Made by a program: the position numbers and the translations under genes
Notes under the pieces: generated by a model
What the model was told of the DNA's origin: nothing
The model's input: the letters and a program-made list of their open reading frames with translations, nothing else
The model's database searches: none
Assembly (NCBI RefSeq): GCF_005497185.1
Contig: NZ_RJTN01000004.1
Coordinates: 1 to 64,000 of the forward strand
Reading direction: 5' to 3'
Source: Pectobacterium polonicum
GTDB taxonomy: Bacteria; Pseudomonadota; Gammaproteobacteria; Enterobacterales; Enterobacteriaceae
Length of the DNA stretch: 64,000 nucleotides
Shown: positions 1 through 9,000 of the stretch, piece after piece
How positions within the stretch are numbered: the first letter of the stretch is position 1
Layout of the letters: each line of letters opens with the position of its first letter

Positions 1-705
1 ACCGCCCGCCGTCAGGTCAACGGGTATGAAGTCGCCATCATGGCGGCCAGGAAATTTGTCCATGTTGCCACCTTACCCATGCAGGAGAATGAACGCGCGA
101 TCGCCTTGTGTTCAGCCCTTTTCGGTCACCGCTTCCGCGCCCAAACCAACGTACTGGCAACGTCATTGATCAACATTAATCCCATCGCTCACCTGGGGCT
201 GGCGCTGTGTAACGTCACACGGATAGAAAGGCATGAAAGTTGGCCCCAATATCACTATCTGACGCCAGGGGTTGCCAATCTGATTACCTCATTGGAAAAA
301 GAGCGCCAGACGCTGGCGCAACGCTTTGGGCTCACAATCCACAGTATTGAAGCACACTTTCAGCAATCTTTTGATCTGCCCGAAAGTGAACTGGCCGATA
401 TCGCAGAGGAACTTCATCGGCGGCGCGGAGGCCCGGCAGGCCCAACGACGCTGGATACGCGTTTTATTTTAGAGGACACACCGTATGGCTTGGTTTTTGC
501 TGAAGCGATGGCGAAAAAAGTGGGATTGGCATTGCCACAACATACCTCAGTGATTAACGTGGTTGCCGCCATATGGGGACGGGATTTTCGCCGAGATAAT
601 ACGATATTGCCGATGCTTGAATTAGAAAAAATGCCATTACGCGATTTGCAGCACTGCCTTTCTGTGGGTTATCACTCAAATGATATGAAAGCGACAACAT
701 CGTGA
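1..705 (+). CDS. Opine (octopine/nopaline) dehydrogenase-like protein, C-terminal part
   Basis: The frame is open to the left window edge, so this is the 3' portion of a longer gene; the first ATG inside the window (40) is internal. The visible part has the helical substrate-binding domain of the NAD/NADP octopine/nopaline dehydrogenase family: an N-x-N-P-x-x-H-x-G stretch (residues about 45-55 counted from position 40) carrying the His expected to be catalytic, followed by the aromatic segment ending in TPGV and an E-x-E-R helix. The family reduces imines formed between an amino acid and a 2-oxo acid. The N-terminal Rossmann domain lies outside the window, so the substrate cannot be judged. 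Family call is moderately firm; function is inferred. Confidence 0.7.
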   Translation, partial: TARRQVNGYEVAIMAARKFVHVATLPMQENERAIALCSALFGHRFRAQTNVLATSLININPIAHLGLALCNVTRIERHESWPQYHYLTPGVANLITSLEKERQTLAQRFGLTIHSIEAHFQQSFDLPESELADIAEELHRRRGGPAGPTTLDTRFILEDTPYGLVFAEAMAKKVGLALPQHTSVINVVAAIWGRDFRRDNTILPMLELEKMPLRDLQHCLSVGYHSNDMKATTS

Positions 706-820
706 TATCGGCGTCAGAAACGAAAATTCATCATAACAATAGCGATCGCCTCTGCATTTATTGGCGCTTCCCTTATACTACCCGGCAATAACCAAGACGA
801 GTGGCGAGAAAAACCCGGTA

Positions 821-1285
821 ATGATGAACAACGACGTCCTGCGCAGCGTGCGCTATATGCTGAATTTCAATAATGACCACCTGCTGAAGATCCTGGCGCT
901 GGTGGAGATGACCGTCCCTCCCCAGCAGTTGGCGAGCTACGTCAAAAAAGAGGGAGAGGAAGGCTACCAGCCTTGCCCGGACATCGTGATGAGTTATTTC
1001 CTGAACGGGTTGATTCTGCAAAAACGCGGTCAAGATGAGAACCAGCCTGCACCGCAGTTTGAACGCAAGATGACCAACAATATTATTCTGAAAAAGCTGC
1101 GTGTCGCGTTTTCACTAAAAACGGATGATATTCAGGCGATCCTGTTGGCACAAAATTTTCGCATTTCAGTGCCGGAAGTCACCGCGATGATGCGCGCGCC
1201 TGAGCATAAAAATTATCGTACCTGCGGCGATCAGGTGATCCGCTACTTTCTGAAAGGGCTGACGGCGCGAGTCCGTAAAGGCTAA
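821..1285 (+). CDS. yehS: DUF1456 family protein YehS
   Basis: A 154-residue protein made of two copies of the DUF1456 module (roughly residues 1-70 and 85-150). Each contains an NN-x-L-x-K-L-R or NDVLRSVRY-like start and a C-P/G-D-x-V-x-x-YFLxGL end. It matches E. coli YehS along its whole length, including the MMRAPEHKNY segment. An upstream in-frame ATG at 761 exists, but the start at 821 aligns with the E. coli N-terminus and has a GGCGAG element upstream. No biochemical role is established for the family. It stands alone, 115 bp after the opine-dehydrogenase-like gene and convergent with the nuclease gene downstream. Confidence 0.9.
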   Translation: MMNNDVLRSVRYMLNFNNDHLLKILALVEMTVPPQQLASYVKKEGEEGYQPCPDIVMSYFLNGLILQKRGQDENQPAPQFERKMTNNIILKKLRVAFSLKTDDIQAILLAQNFRISVPEVTAMMRAPEHKNYRTCGDQVIRYFLKGLTARVRKG

Positions 1286-1369
1286 AAGCAACGCGTTAGC
1301 GAAAGGACGTGAGCGTTGCCTGACTGACCGCCGTAAAAGGCAGCAGCAACGCTCGATTTCTCGCACATA

Positions 1370-1603
1370 TCAATGCTGTGTTTCATGCAGGATGGTCGTA
1401 ACCAGTTGCTCCAGCTCTTCTTCCTCAAGCTGAGTGACCTGCTGCACGCTGTTCTTATCCATTCCCGTTAGCAATAAATTACGGGCAATTTGTCTGGCAC
1501 TGTTTTTCATCCCTTGTTCAATGCCCTGCTCCAATCCTTGCTGAATACCGCGTTGGATTCCTTCCTCGAATCCCATTTTTTTCAATTGTTCTGCAATCGT
1601 CAT
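1370..1603 (-). CDS. Internal in-frame start inside rpn: putative 77-residue RpnS-like short protein
   Basis: Inside the rpn gene, codon ATG at 1603 is preceded by AGGAGGA (1614-1608 on the minus strand) with a 5-base spacer after AGGAGG. This is one of the best Shine-Dalgarno matches in the window. Translation from it gives the last 77 residues of Rpn: the glycine-rich repeat helix and the acidic C-terminus, without the nuclease core. For several E. coli Rpn genes, a short C-terminal product made from an internal start (RpnS) is known to bind and inhibit the full-length toxic nuclease (RpnL). That this copy behaves in the same way is inference from the strength and placement of the site. Confidence 0.65.
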   Translation of the reverse strand: MTIAEQLKKMGFEEGIQRGIQQGLEQGIEQGMKNSARQIARNLLLTGMDKNSVQQVTQLEEEELEQLVTTILHETQH

Positions 1604-2314
1604 AATGTCCTCCTGACCGGTTGATAGCGGTGCTGCCAGTGCATCAATAAAATCTGCGGGTTTGGATGTGTTTCCCGCTTGTGCAATATAAAATAACAGC
1701 GCCCGACGCTGCGTCAGCGGCACCGACCAGCGTTCAAATAGTAACCCAATTTCACGCGCCAACTCCAGCATATCACGGGTACGAACATGTTTCTGTACCA
1801 GTTCCAGTAACGCCATGCGTCGGTGCGTGCGAATCTCATCATCCGGAATAGCGGTTAAATCCACCAGTGGGAAAGGCTGTTCATACAACGCTTGTGCCAG
1901 TACGGGATCGGCGAAGCTGTCCAGCCAGCGAAGGCTGTAGGGATAAGGACGCGCTCTGCCATGGTAAAACAGCAGCGGCACCACCAACGGTAAGCGATCG
2001 TGTCCCTGATCCAGATGCTGCTGCATGGCAGCCAGACAATAGCGCAGCAGCCGGAAAGCCATCTGCTTTTCCGGGCGGCTTTGGTGTTCAATCACACAGT
2101 AAATATATCCTTTACCTGCGGTGGTACGCAGCGAGTACAGCACGTCCGATATCCGCGCGCGCAGCTTTTCATCAATAAACGACGCGGACTCCAGTTGCAG
2201 CGTGCTGAAATCACAGCGCTCGCGGATTTCATCCGGCAGATGAATAGTTAGAAAATCCCGTGCGACCACGATATCGCTGAGAAACTGTTTGAAGATCGCA
2301 TCATGCGATGGCAT
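1370..2314 (-). CDS. rpn: Rpn family recombination-promoting nuclease / putative transposase (YhgA-like)
   Basis: A 314-residue protein with the PD-(D/E)XK nuclease fold of the Rpn/YhgA family. It has an N-terminal HDAIFKQFL start, a FIDEKLRARISDVLY segment supplying an acidic active-site residue, and the family's IEHQS (E-x-Q) motif about 15 residues on. The C-terminal third contains a run of short G-I-Q-x-G / G-x-E-x-G repeats (about residues 245-275), the oligomerising tail seen in these proteins. An upstream GTG (2338) is possible, but the ATG at 2314 is preceded by AAGGAAGGGGA. E. coli Rpn proteins are DNA endonucleases, and some are described as antiphage toxins. The gene stands alone, downstream of and co-directional with cobA. 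An internal start is annotated separately. Confidence 0.9.
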   Translation of the reverse strand: MPSHDAIFKQFLSDIVVARDFLTIHLPDEIRERCDFSTLQLESASFIDEKLRARISDVLYSLRTTAGKGYIYCVIEHQSRPEKQMAFRLLRYCLAAMQQHLDQGHDRLPLVVPLLFYHGRARPYPYSLRWLDSFADPVLAQALYEQPFPLVDLTAIPDDEIRTHRRMALLELVQKHVRTRDMLELAREIGLLFERWSVPLTQRRALLFYIAQAGNTSKPADFIDALAAPLSTGQEDIMTIAEQLKKMGFEEGIQRGIQQGLEQGIEQGMKNSARQIARNLLLTGMDKNSVQQVTQLEEEELEQLVTTILHETQH

Positions 2315-2406
2315 TTCGTCCCCTTCCTTGTCAGACACTGGCTAAAACTCAGTGGGAGGATACTGGGAATGCGATATCAAAACAGAAAACAGCGTAGGAA
2401 GTGGAA

Positions 2407-2454
2407 AGCGCCTCGAAGAAAAACCTGCTTACTTCACATTCCAAATGAGGCGCT
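2407..2454 (-). terminator. Inverted repeat after cobA, possible operon-end hairpin
   Basis: AGCGCCTC (2407-2414) and GAGGCGCT (2447-2454) form an 8-bp perfect inverted repeat around a 32-base loop, about 25 bp beyond the cobA stop. There is no clear T-run on the minus strand, so intrinsic termination is only possible, not demonstrated. Confidence 0.3.
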
Positions 2455-2479
2455 AATCATCGAAAGGAATTTGTTGCCG

Positions 2480-3313
2480 TCAGGCCGCTGCATGCTTTTC
2501 CATCATCAGCCGTGCAGGGGCTGCATCAACATGCAGCGCCGGATGACGGCAGAAGCGAACGACGTCACCCACCACCAGCAGGCTGGGCGACTGTGGCTGA
2601 TAGCGGGCCAGCAGTGCTGGTAAGGTCGCCAGCGTCGCCGTTAATAATCGCTGATCCGGCTGGGTGCCGCGTTCAATAATCGCGACGGGCGTCTGCGCGG
2701 ACAGACCGTGTTCGATCAGGCGCTGGCACAGTCGACTGCTGTGGCTCAACCCCATATAGAACACCAGCGTTTGCTGGCTGTCCGCCAGCGTCGGCCAGTC
2801 CAACTGCGGTTCGCCGTCGCGCGAATGGCCGGTCACGAAGCGCACAGACTGCGCGCAGGCACGGTGTGTCAGCGGTAATCCCACTGCCGCCGCACAACCT
2901 GTCGCGGCGGTAATGCCCGGCACCACATGACAGACAATTCCGGCCTGCTGGGCATAGTCCATCTCTTCGCCGCCGCGCCCGAAAATAAACGGATCGCCGC
3001 CCTTGAGACGGATCACCCGCTGTCCAGCTTGTGCCAATTCGACCAACAGCTGATTGATTTTTTCCTGCGACAATCGATGACAGCCGCGCGTTTTGCCGAC
3101 GTCGATACACAGCGCCTGTTCTGGCACCAGATCCATAATCTCCGTCGACACCAGTCGATCGTAAACCACCACATCCGCCTGCTGGATTGCCCGCAGCGCC
3201 TTCAGCGTCAGCAGTTCCGCATCGCCCGGCCCAGCCCCCACCAGCCAAATTTCACCGCCGAGTACGGGCTGACGCCGCTGGCCTGCGGCCAATATTGATT
3301 GTGTTGTCATCAT
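2480..3313 (-). CDS. cobA: Uroporphyrinogen-III C-methyltransferase (SUMT)
   Basis: A 277-residue tetrapyrrole methylase that makes precorrin-2, the precursor of sirohaem. It shows the [18 protein letters not shown]-binding start, the YDRLVS segment, [13 protein letters not shown] and [13 protein letters not shown] motifs. It lacks the N-terminal oxidase/ferrochelatase half found in CysG, so chelation must be done elsewhere. It starts 25 bp after nasA and ends the nas operon, consistent with supplying sirohaem to the NasB nitrite reductase. ATG 3313 (followed by a second ATG at 3310) has a GAGGTG element upstream; an earlier ATG at 3325 lies too close to that element. Confidence 0.93.
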   Translation of the reverse strand: MMTTQSILAAGQRRQPVLGGEIWLVGAGPGDAELLTLKALRAIQQADVVVYDRLVSTEIMDLVPEQALCIDVGKTRGCHRLSQEKINQLLVELAQAGQRVIRLKGGDPFIFGRGGEEMDYAQQAGIVCHVVPGITAATGCAAAVGLPLTHRACAQSVRFVTGHSRDGEPQLDWPTLADSQQTLVFYMGLSHSSRLCQRLIEHGLSAQTPVAIIERGTQPDQRLLTATLATLPALLARYQPQSPSLLVVGDVVRFCRHPALHVDAAPARLMMEKHAAA

Positions 3314-3338
3314 GTCACACCTCATTACGCCGTGGCGC

Positions 3339-6047
3339 TCAACCTGCTTTTTTCAATTCATTGACCGTTATCGGTACATGCTGACTCAATAACGCCTTCA
3401 GTTCGGGGATACAGGAACCACAGTTGGTGCCGCATTTCAGCGTGCCGCCTAACGCTGCCACGCTGTGACATCCCTTACGAATCGCACCGACGATGATCGC
3501 TTCGCCAACGCTATAGCAACTGCAAATCGTGGTTCCCTGCTTCACCTGTCCTTGTGGAGCCTGACCCGCCAGTAACGCGTGGCGTTCGTGCGGTAGCTGC
3601 GGTGGAGTGATAAACGCCTGACGCACCGCATCGCTGTCGATACGCAGCGTCTGTGCACTGACATAGCAGGCCAGCACTACGCGCCCTTCACGCCAGCCAA
3701 TCAGGTGAAATACACCGTTGCCCTGCGCGATCTGGCACTGCATGTTTTCCAACCCATAATGTTCGAGCAGCCATGCCTGCCAATCGTCTACTGGTACACG
3801 ATCGGCAAACAGATACTGCGTCACGCCTTCATGAGGGATCTTGCTCCAATAGGTTGTGGGCGGCGGCAGAACATCATGCTCTGTAGGTAACGTTAATGGC
3901 GCTGGAACGGGTTCGTCGGCAAAAAACAGCGTGGCCTGCCAGGCGGTATGCCAGGGCTGGATGCGGACTCGGCTGTGCTTACTTTCCGGCTGCCCGGAAT
4001 ACGGATCGGTAATCGGCGCAACTAAACTGTCAGCCCGCGCCTGAGCGCTGAACTGCTGATTCCAGTGCATCGGCACAAACACGCTGCCGCGCGCCTGCCC
4101 GACGTCGAGACGCGCCCGAGCCAGCATCCAGCCGTGCACCGATGACAGACGTACCAGATCGCCCGCCTGAATATCATGCGTCTGTGCATCCTGTGGATGA
4201 AGCTCGCAGTAGGGTTCGCTGATATGACGCATCAGCCGAGCCGCTTTACCGGTACGCGTCATGGTGTGCCACTGATCGCGGATTCGTCCGGTATTTAGCA
4301 CCAGCGGATACGCCGCGCTCCACGGGCTTTGCGGTAGCGACGGCGTTACCGCCACCAGACGCGCTTTGCCGTCGGCATGCCAAAACCGCCCATCATCACT
4401 CAGTCGGGTTCGCCCGTGTGGGTATGCCGCATTCACTGGCCACTGTATCGGTTCCAACTGCTGCCACTGCTGATTACTGAGCGTCGCCAGCCCGCTGATA
4501 TCAAACGCACGGCTGCCGTCATTCTCAAACCCGGACAGCGCCGCATGTTCACGAAAGATCTCTGCGGGATGCTGATAGGCAAATGCTTCGGCAAATCCCA
4601 TACGCTGCGCTACCTGACTCAGCATCCACCAGTCAGCTTTGGCTTCCCCCGGTGCAGGCAGAAAGGCACGCTGACGGGAAAGGCGGCGTTCGGAATTGGT
4701 CACCGTGCCATCTTTTTCTCCCCAACCCAACGCGGGCAGTAAGATATCAGCGGTTTCTGCGGTATCGGTATGACGCATTACCTCGGAGACGATCACCAGC
4801 GGGCAGCGCTCCAGCGCCTGTTTCACCCGGTCGGCATCCGGCATCGATACCACCGGATTGGTGCCCATCACCCATACCGCCTTAATATCGCCGCGTTCTA
4901 CTGCGCGAAATAGGTCTACCGCATTCAGGCCGGGCTGCGTCGCTACGTTATCGCTCTGCCAGAAACGTCCCACGCGATCGATATCCTGCGGCGTAAAGCC
5001 CATGTGGCAGGCAAGCTGATTAGCCAGTCCGCCTACTTCTCGCCCGCCCATGGCATTTGGCTGTCCGGTTATCGAAAAGGGACCGCTACCGGGTAAACCA
5101 ATTTTGCCGCTCAGCAGGTGAGCATTGATGATCGCGTTACATTTATCACTGCCCGAGGACGATTGGTTAACACCCTGCGAATAGAGCGTCACCACCTTTT
5201 CACTGGTGCTGAACAGGTGATAGAAACACTCGATATCGACTTTATCCAACTGACAGAAATCCGCCACCTGTGCCACCGACCATGCTTGCGCTGACTGTAA
5301 TGCTTCCTCCACGCCGGAAAAGCGTTCAGCCAATGCGGCGCGATCGATACGTGAACCTTGTGCAAGCCAATGCAGCAGGCCGTTAAACAGCCCGGCATCG
5401 CTGCCGGGCTGCAGTGGTAAATGCAAATCGGCGATATCACAGGTTGCAGTACGCCGTGGGTCGATCACCACCACCTGCATCTGCGGCCGCTGCTGTTTCG
5501 CCTGCACCAACCGCTGATACACCACCGGATGTGCCCAGGCGGTATTAGACCCCACCAGCACCACCACATCCGCCTGCTCAATATCTTCATAGTTACAGGG
5601 AACCGCATCCGCCCCCAGCCCGCGCTTGTAGCCAATCACCGCCGATGCCATACACAGGCGCGAGTTGGTATCCATATTGGCGACGCCAATAAAGCCTTTC
5701 ATCAGCTTGTTGGCGACGTAGTAATCTTCCGTCAACAGTTGGCCTGAACCGTAAAACGCCACCGACTGCGGACCGTGCTGCTGCATCGTTGCCAGCAGCC
5801 GTTCAGCCACCGTATCGAGCGCCTGTTCCCAACTCACTCGACGCCCTTCCACCAGCGGCCACAGTAATCTGCCTTTCAAATCCAGCGTCTCTCCCAGCGC
5901 GGAACCTTTGACGCACAGACGCCCAAAGTTCGCAGGGTGTGCGGGATCGCCGCTGATTTTTACCGCCCCTTGCCCATCGTGTTCTGCCAGCACGCCACAG
6001 CCGACGCCACAATACGGGCAGGTTGTCCGACAGACGGGCGCGTTCAT
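3339..6047 (-). CDS. nasA: Assimilatory nitrate reductase catalytic subunit
   Basis: A 902-residue cytoplasmic molybdopterin oxidoreductase reducing nitrate to nitrite. An N-terminal [4Fe-4S] motif (C10-x2-C13-x3-C17 and a fourth Cys in GRLCVKG) is followed by the bis-MGD domains ([26 protein letters not shown]) and a molydopterin-dinucleotide-binding domain with [16 protein letters not shown]. The C-terminal about 60 residues are a BFD-like [2Fe-2S] module (CSCYSVGEA and CGTNCGSC), typical of NasA proteins fed by an NAD(P)H flavoprotein and absent from respiratory NarG/NapA. The start codon overlaps the nasB stop by 4 bp, so translation is probably coupled. It lies between the nitrite reductase fusion and cobA. 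Confidence 0.96.
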   Translation of the reverse strand: MNAPVCRTTCPYCGVGCGVLAEHDGQGAVKISGDPAHPANFGRLCVKGSALGETLDLKGRLLWPLVEGRRVSWEQALDTVAERLLATMQQHGPQSVAFYGSGQLLTEDYYVANKLMKGFIGVANMDTNSRLCMASAVIGYKRGLGADAVPCNYEDIEQADVVVLVGSNTAWAHPVVYQRLVQAKQQRPQMQVVVIDPRRTATCDIADLHLPLQPGSDAGLFNGLLHWLAQGSRIDRAALAERFSGVEEALQSAQAWSVAQVADFCQLDKVDIECFYHLFSTSEKVVTLYSQGVNQSSSGSDKCNAIINAHLLSGKIGLPGSGPFSITGQPNAMGGREVGGLANQLACHMGFTPQDIDRVGRFWQSDNVATQPGLNAVDLFRAVERGDIKAVWVMGTNPVVSMPDADRVKQALERCPLVIVSEVMRHTDTAETADILLPALGWGEKDGTVTNSERRLSRQRAFLPAPGEAKADWWMLSQVAQRMGFAEAFAYQHPAEIFREHAALSGFENDGSRAFDISGLATLSNQQWQQLEPIQWPVNAAYPHGRTRLSDDGRFWHADGKARLVAVTPSLPQSPWSAAYPLVLNTGRIRDQWHTMTRTGKAARLMRHISEPYCELHPQDAQTHDIQAGDLVRLSSVHGWMLARARLDVGQARGSVFVPMHWNQQFSAQARADSLVAPITDPYSGQPESKHSRVRIQPWHTAWQATLFFADEPVPAPLTLPTEHDVLPPPTTYWSKIPHEGVTQYLFADRVPVDDWQAWLLEHYGLENMQCQIAQGNGVFHLIGWREGRVVLACYVSAQTLRIDSDAVRQAFITPPQLPHERHALLAGQAPQGQVKQGTTICSCYSVGEAIIVGAIRKGCHSVAALGGTLKCGTNCGSCIPELKALLSQHVPITVNELKKAG

Positions 6048-9000
6048 GATGCTTTCGCCATATCATTGTCTGCCAGACCGACGCTTTCCGGCACGGCCAG
6101 CGGTTGACGGCATACCCAAATTTCGTCATCTTCCACGCGCACCGGCCAGGCGCGAACATACAACGCACTGTCATCCGTGCTGACGCCATCCCGCAGCTTG
6201 AAGCGTTTTTTGTACAGCGGAGAAATCACGACCGGCTCACCCGCCACGTCACCCAGTAGCCCACGCGACAACACGTTCGCCCCGCTGCCTGGTTCGTGGT
6301 TTTCTAACGCGTACACCTGCTGCTCGCTGCCCGGCAGGTGGAACAGCGCAATTTGCTGCTGTCCGAGACGTGCCGCCATGCCTGCATGACGCGGAATGTC
6401 GCTCAGCGTTGCAACCTGCACCCACTCCGCTTCATGCGCGGCAGGTTTTAGCACAGCGGGTTCTGGCGATACCGTTTTCTCATGATCCTGTGCCGGACGG
6501 ATCTGCCCGCGTTCTGGCACCATTACCACCGCTTCATCCGGGCTATCGCTGTTCAGGAAGCCGCGGAACAGCGCCAGACGTTCCGGGCTTTCCAGCGTGG
6601 TTTGCCATTCGCACTGGTAGGCATCCACCACGCGCTGCATCTCTTTATCTAACTCTTCGCCGATATTCAGGCTGTCTTCCAGAATCACCTGACGCAGATA
6701 GTCGATACCGCCTTCCAGATTATCCATCCAGGTACTGGTGCGCTGGAGGCGATCGCCGGTGCGGATATAGAACATTAATACCCGATCGATGGTGCGCAGC
6801 AGGGTTTCCGTATCCAGATCGCTGGCGAAGAGATCCGCATGGCGCGGTTTCATGCCGCCATTGCCACACACGTACAGATTCCAGCCTTTGTCCGTGGCAA
6901 TCACGCCGATGTCTTTGCTTTGAGCCTCCGCACATTCGCGAGTACAGCCAGACACCGCCATTTTGACTTTATGCGGCGAGCGCAGCCCCTTGTAACGGTG
7001 CTCCAGTTGGATCGCCAGCCCGGTGGAATCCTGCACGCCGTAGCGGCACCAGGTCGAGCCCACGCAGGACTTCACGGTACGCAGCGATTTACCGTAGGCA
7101 TGACCGGTTTCAAATCCCGCATCGATCAGCTCACGCCAGATCGCTGGAAGCTGCTCTAAGCGAGCACCGAATAAATCCACCCGCTGGCCGCCGGTGATCT
7201 TGGTATACAGGTTATAGCGCTGCGCGACCTGCCCGATTGCGATCAGGCCTTCTGGTGTGATCTCCCCAGCCGGAACGCGCGGCACGACAGAATAGGTGCC
7301 GTCTTTTTGGATGTTGGCAAAAAAACGATCGTTGGTATCCTGCAACGGCAAGTGCTGCGGTTGCAGCAGGTAGTCATTCCAGCAGGAGGCCAGCATCGAC
7401 CCCACCAGCGGCTTACACACTTCGCAGCCCAAACCGTGGCCGTAACGCTCAAGAAGGCTGTCGAACGAGCGGATCTCATGCACGCGAATCAGGTGGTACA
7501 GCTCCTGACGCGAATAGGCGAAGTGCTCACAAATATCCTTCTTCACTTCGACGCCCAGTTGCGTCAGCTCATACTCCATCACCTGCTTAAGCAACGGCAC
7601 ACAGCCACCGCAGCCCGTTCCCGCCTTGGTGCAGGTTTTCAGCGCGCCCAGTTCGCCGCAGCCACCCGCCACCGCCGCCGAGATATCGCCTTTGCTGACG
7701 TTATGGCAGGAACAGATCTGTGCGCTGGCAGGTAACGCCGCCACACCCAGCCCTTTCGGCGCATCGCCAGAACGTGCAGGCAAAATCAGTCCTTCCGGCT
7801 GTGCAGGCAACGGCATGTCGTTGAGCATCATTTGCAGCAGCGTACTGTAATCGCTGCTGTCGCCGATCAATACGGCCCCCAGTAAACGCTTGCCGTCGGC
7901 AGACACCACGATTTTCTTGTAGACCTCGTTCGGGCCGTCCGTCCACTGGTAGCTTTGGCTTCCCGCCGTGCGCCCATGTGCATCGCCAATCGAGGCCACT
8001 TCAACGCCCAACAATTTCAGCTTGGTGCTCATGTCCGCACCGGTAAATGGCGTATCGCGCTGCGCCAGCGTATCCGCCACGCTGCGTGCCATCTGGTAGC
8101 CCGGTGCCACCAGCCCGAAAATCTGCCCTTTCCACAGCGCACACTCGCCGATGGCGAAAATCGCATCATCGGACGTCTGGCAGCGGTCATCGATCACGAT
8201 GCCGCCGCGCGGCCCTTTCTCTAAATCGCAGCTATCCGCCAGTTTGTCGCGCGGGCGAATGCCGGCGGAAAACAGCACCAGATCGGTTTCCAATATGCTG
8301 CCGTCGGCAAAGCAGAGGCGATGTAGCGCCTGCTCGCCGTCGGTAATTTCCCGCGTTTCTTTGCTGAGATGAATCTGTACGCCCAGCGCTTCAATCTTGC
8401 GGCGCAGCATGGTGGCACCGCCGTCATCCAGCTGCACCGCCATCAGACGCGGAGCAAACTCCACCACATGGGTGTCCAGCCCCAGTTGACGCAGGGCGTT
8501 GGCGGCTTCCAGCCCCAGCAGACCGCCACCAATCACCACGCCGGATTTAGCTTTTTTCGCCTGTGCTGCAATCGCATCCAGATCGTCCAACGTGCGATAC
8601 ACCAGACAGCCGGGGCGCGTGTTGCCGGGAATCGGCGGAACAAAGGCATAAGACCCCGTCGCCAACACCAGTTTGTCGTAGGCGGTTTCTCTGCCCTGCG
8701 CATCACTCACGCACTGACGTTCACGATCGATAGCCACGATCTCGCTGGCACTGCGCAGCTCAATGCCGCTCTCGGCAAAAAAGCCGTCTTTCACCAGCGA
8801 CAGCGAAGCGGCACTGCGGCCGGAGAAATACTCGGAGAGGTGAACGCGGTCATAGGCTTCATGGCGCTCTTCGCCAAAGACCACGATGTGATAATGCTGA
8901 TGCAGGTCGCGCTCAACCAGTTGTTCAAGAAAATAGTGGCCGACCATACCGTGGCCGACGACCACCAAAATAGGTTTGCTCATGACAGGAATCCTTACAG

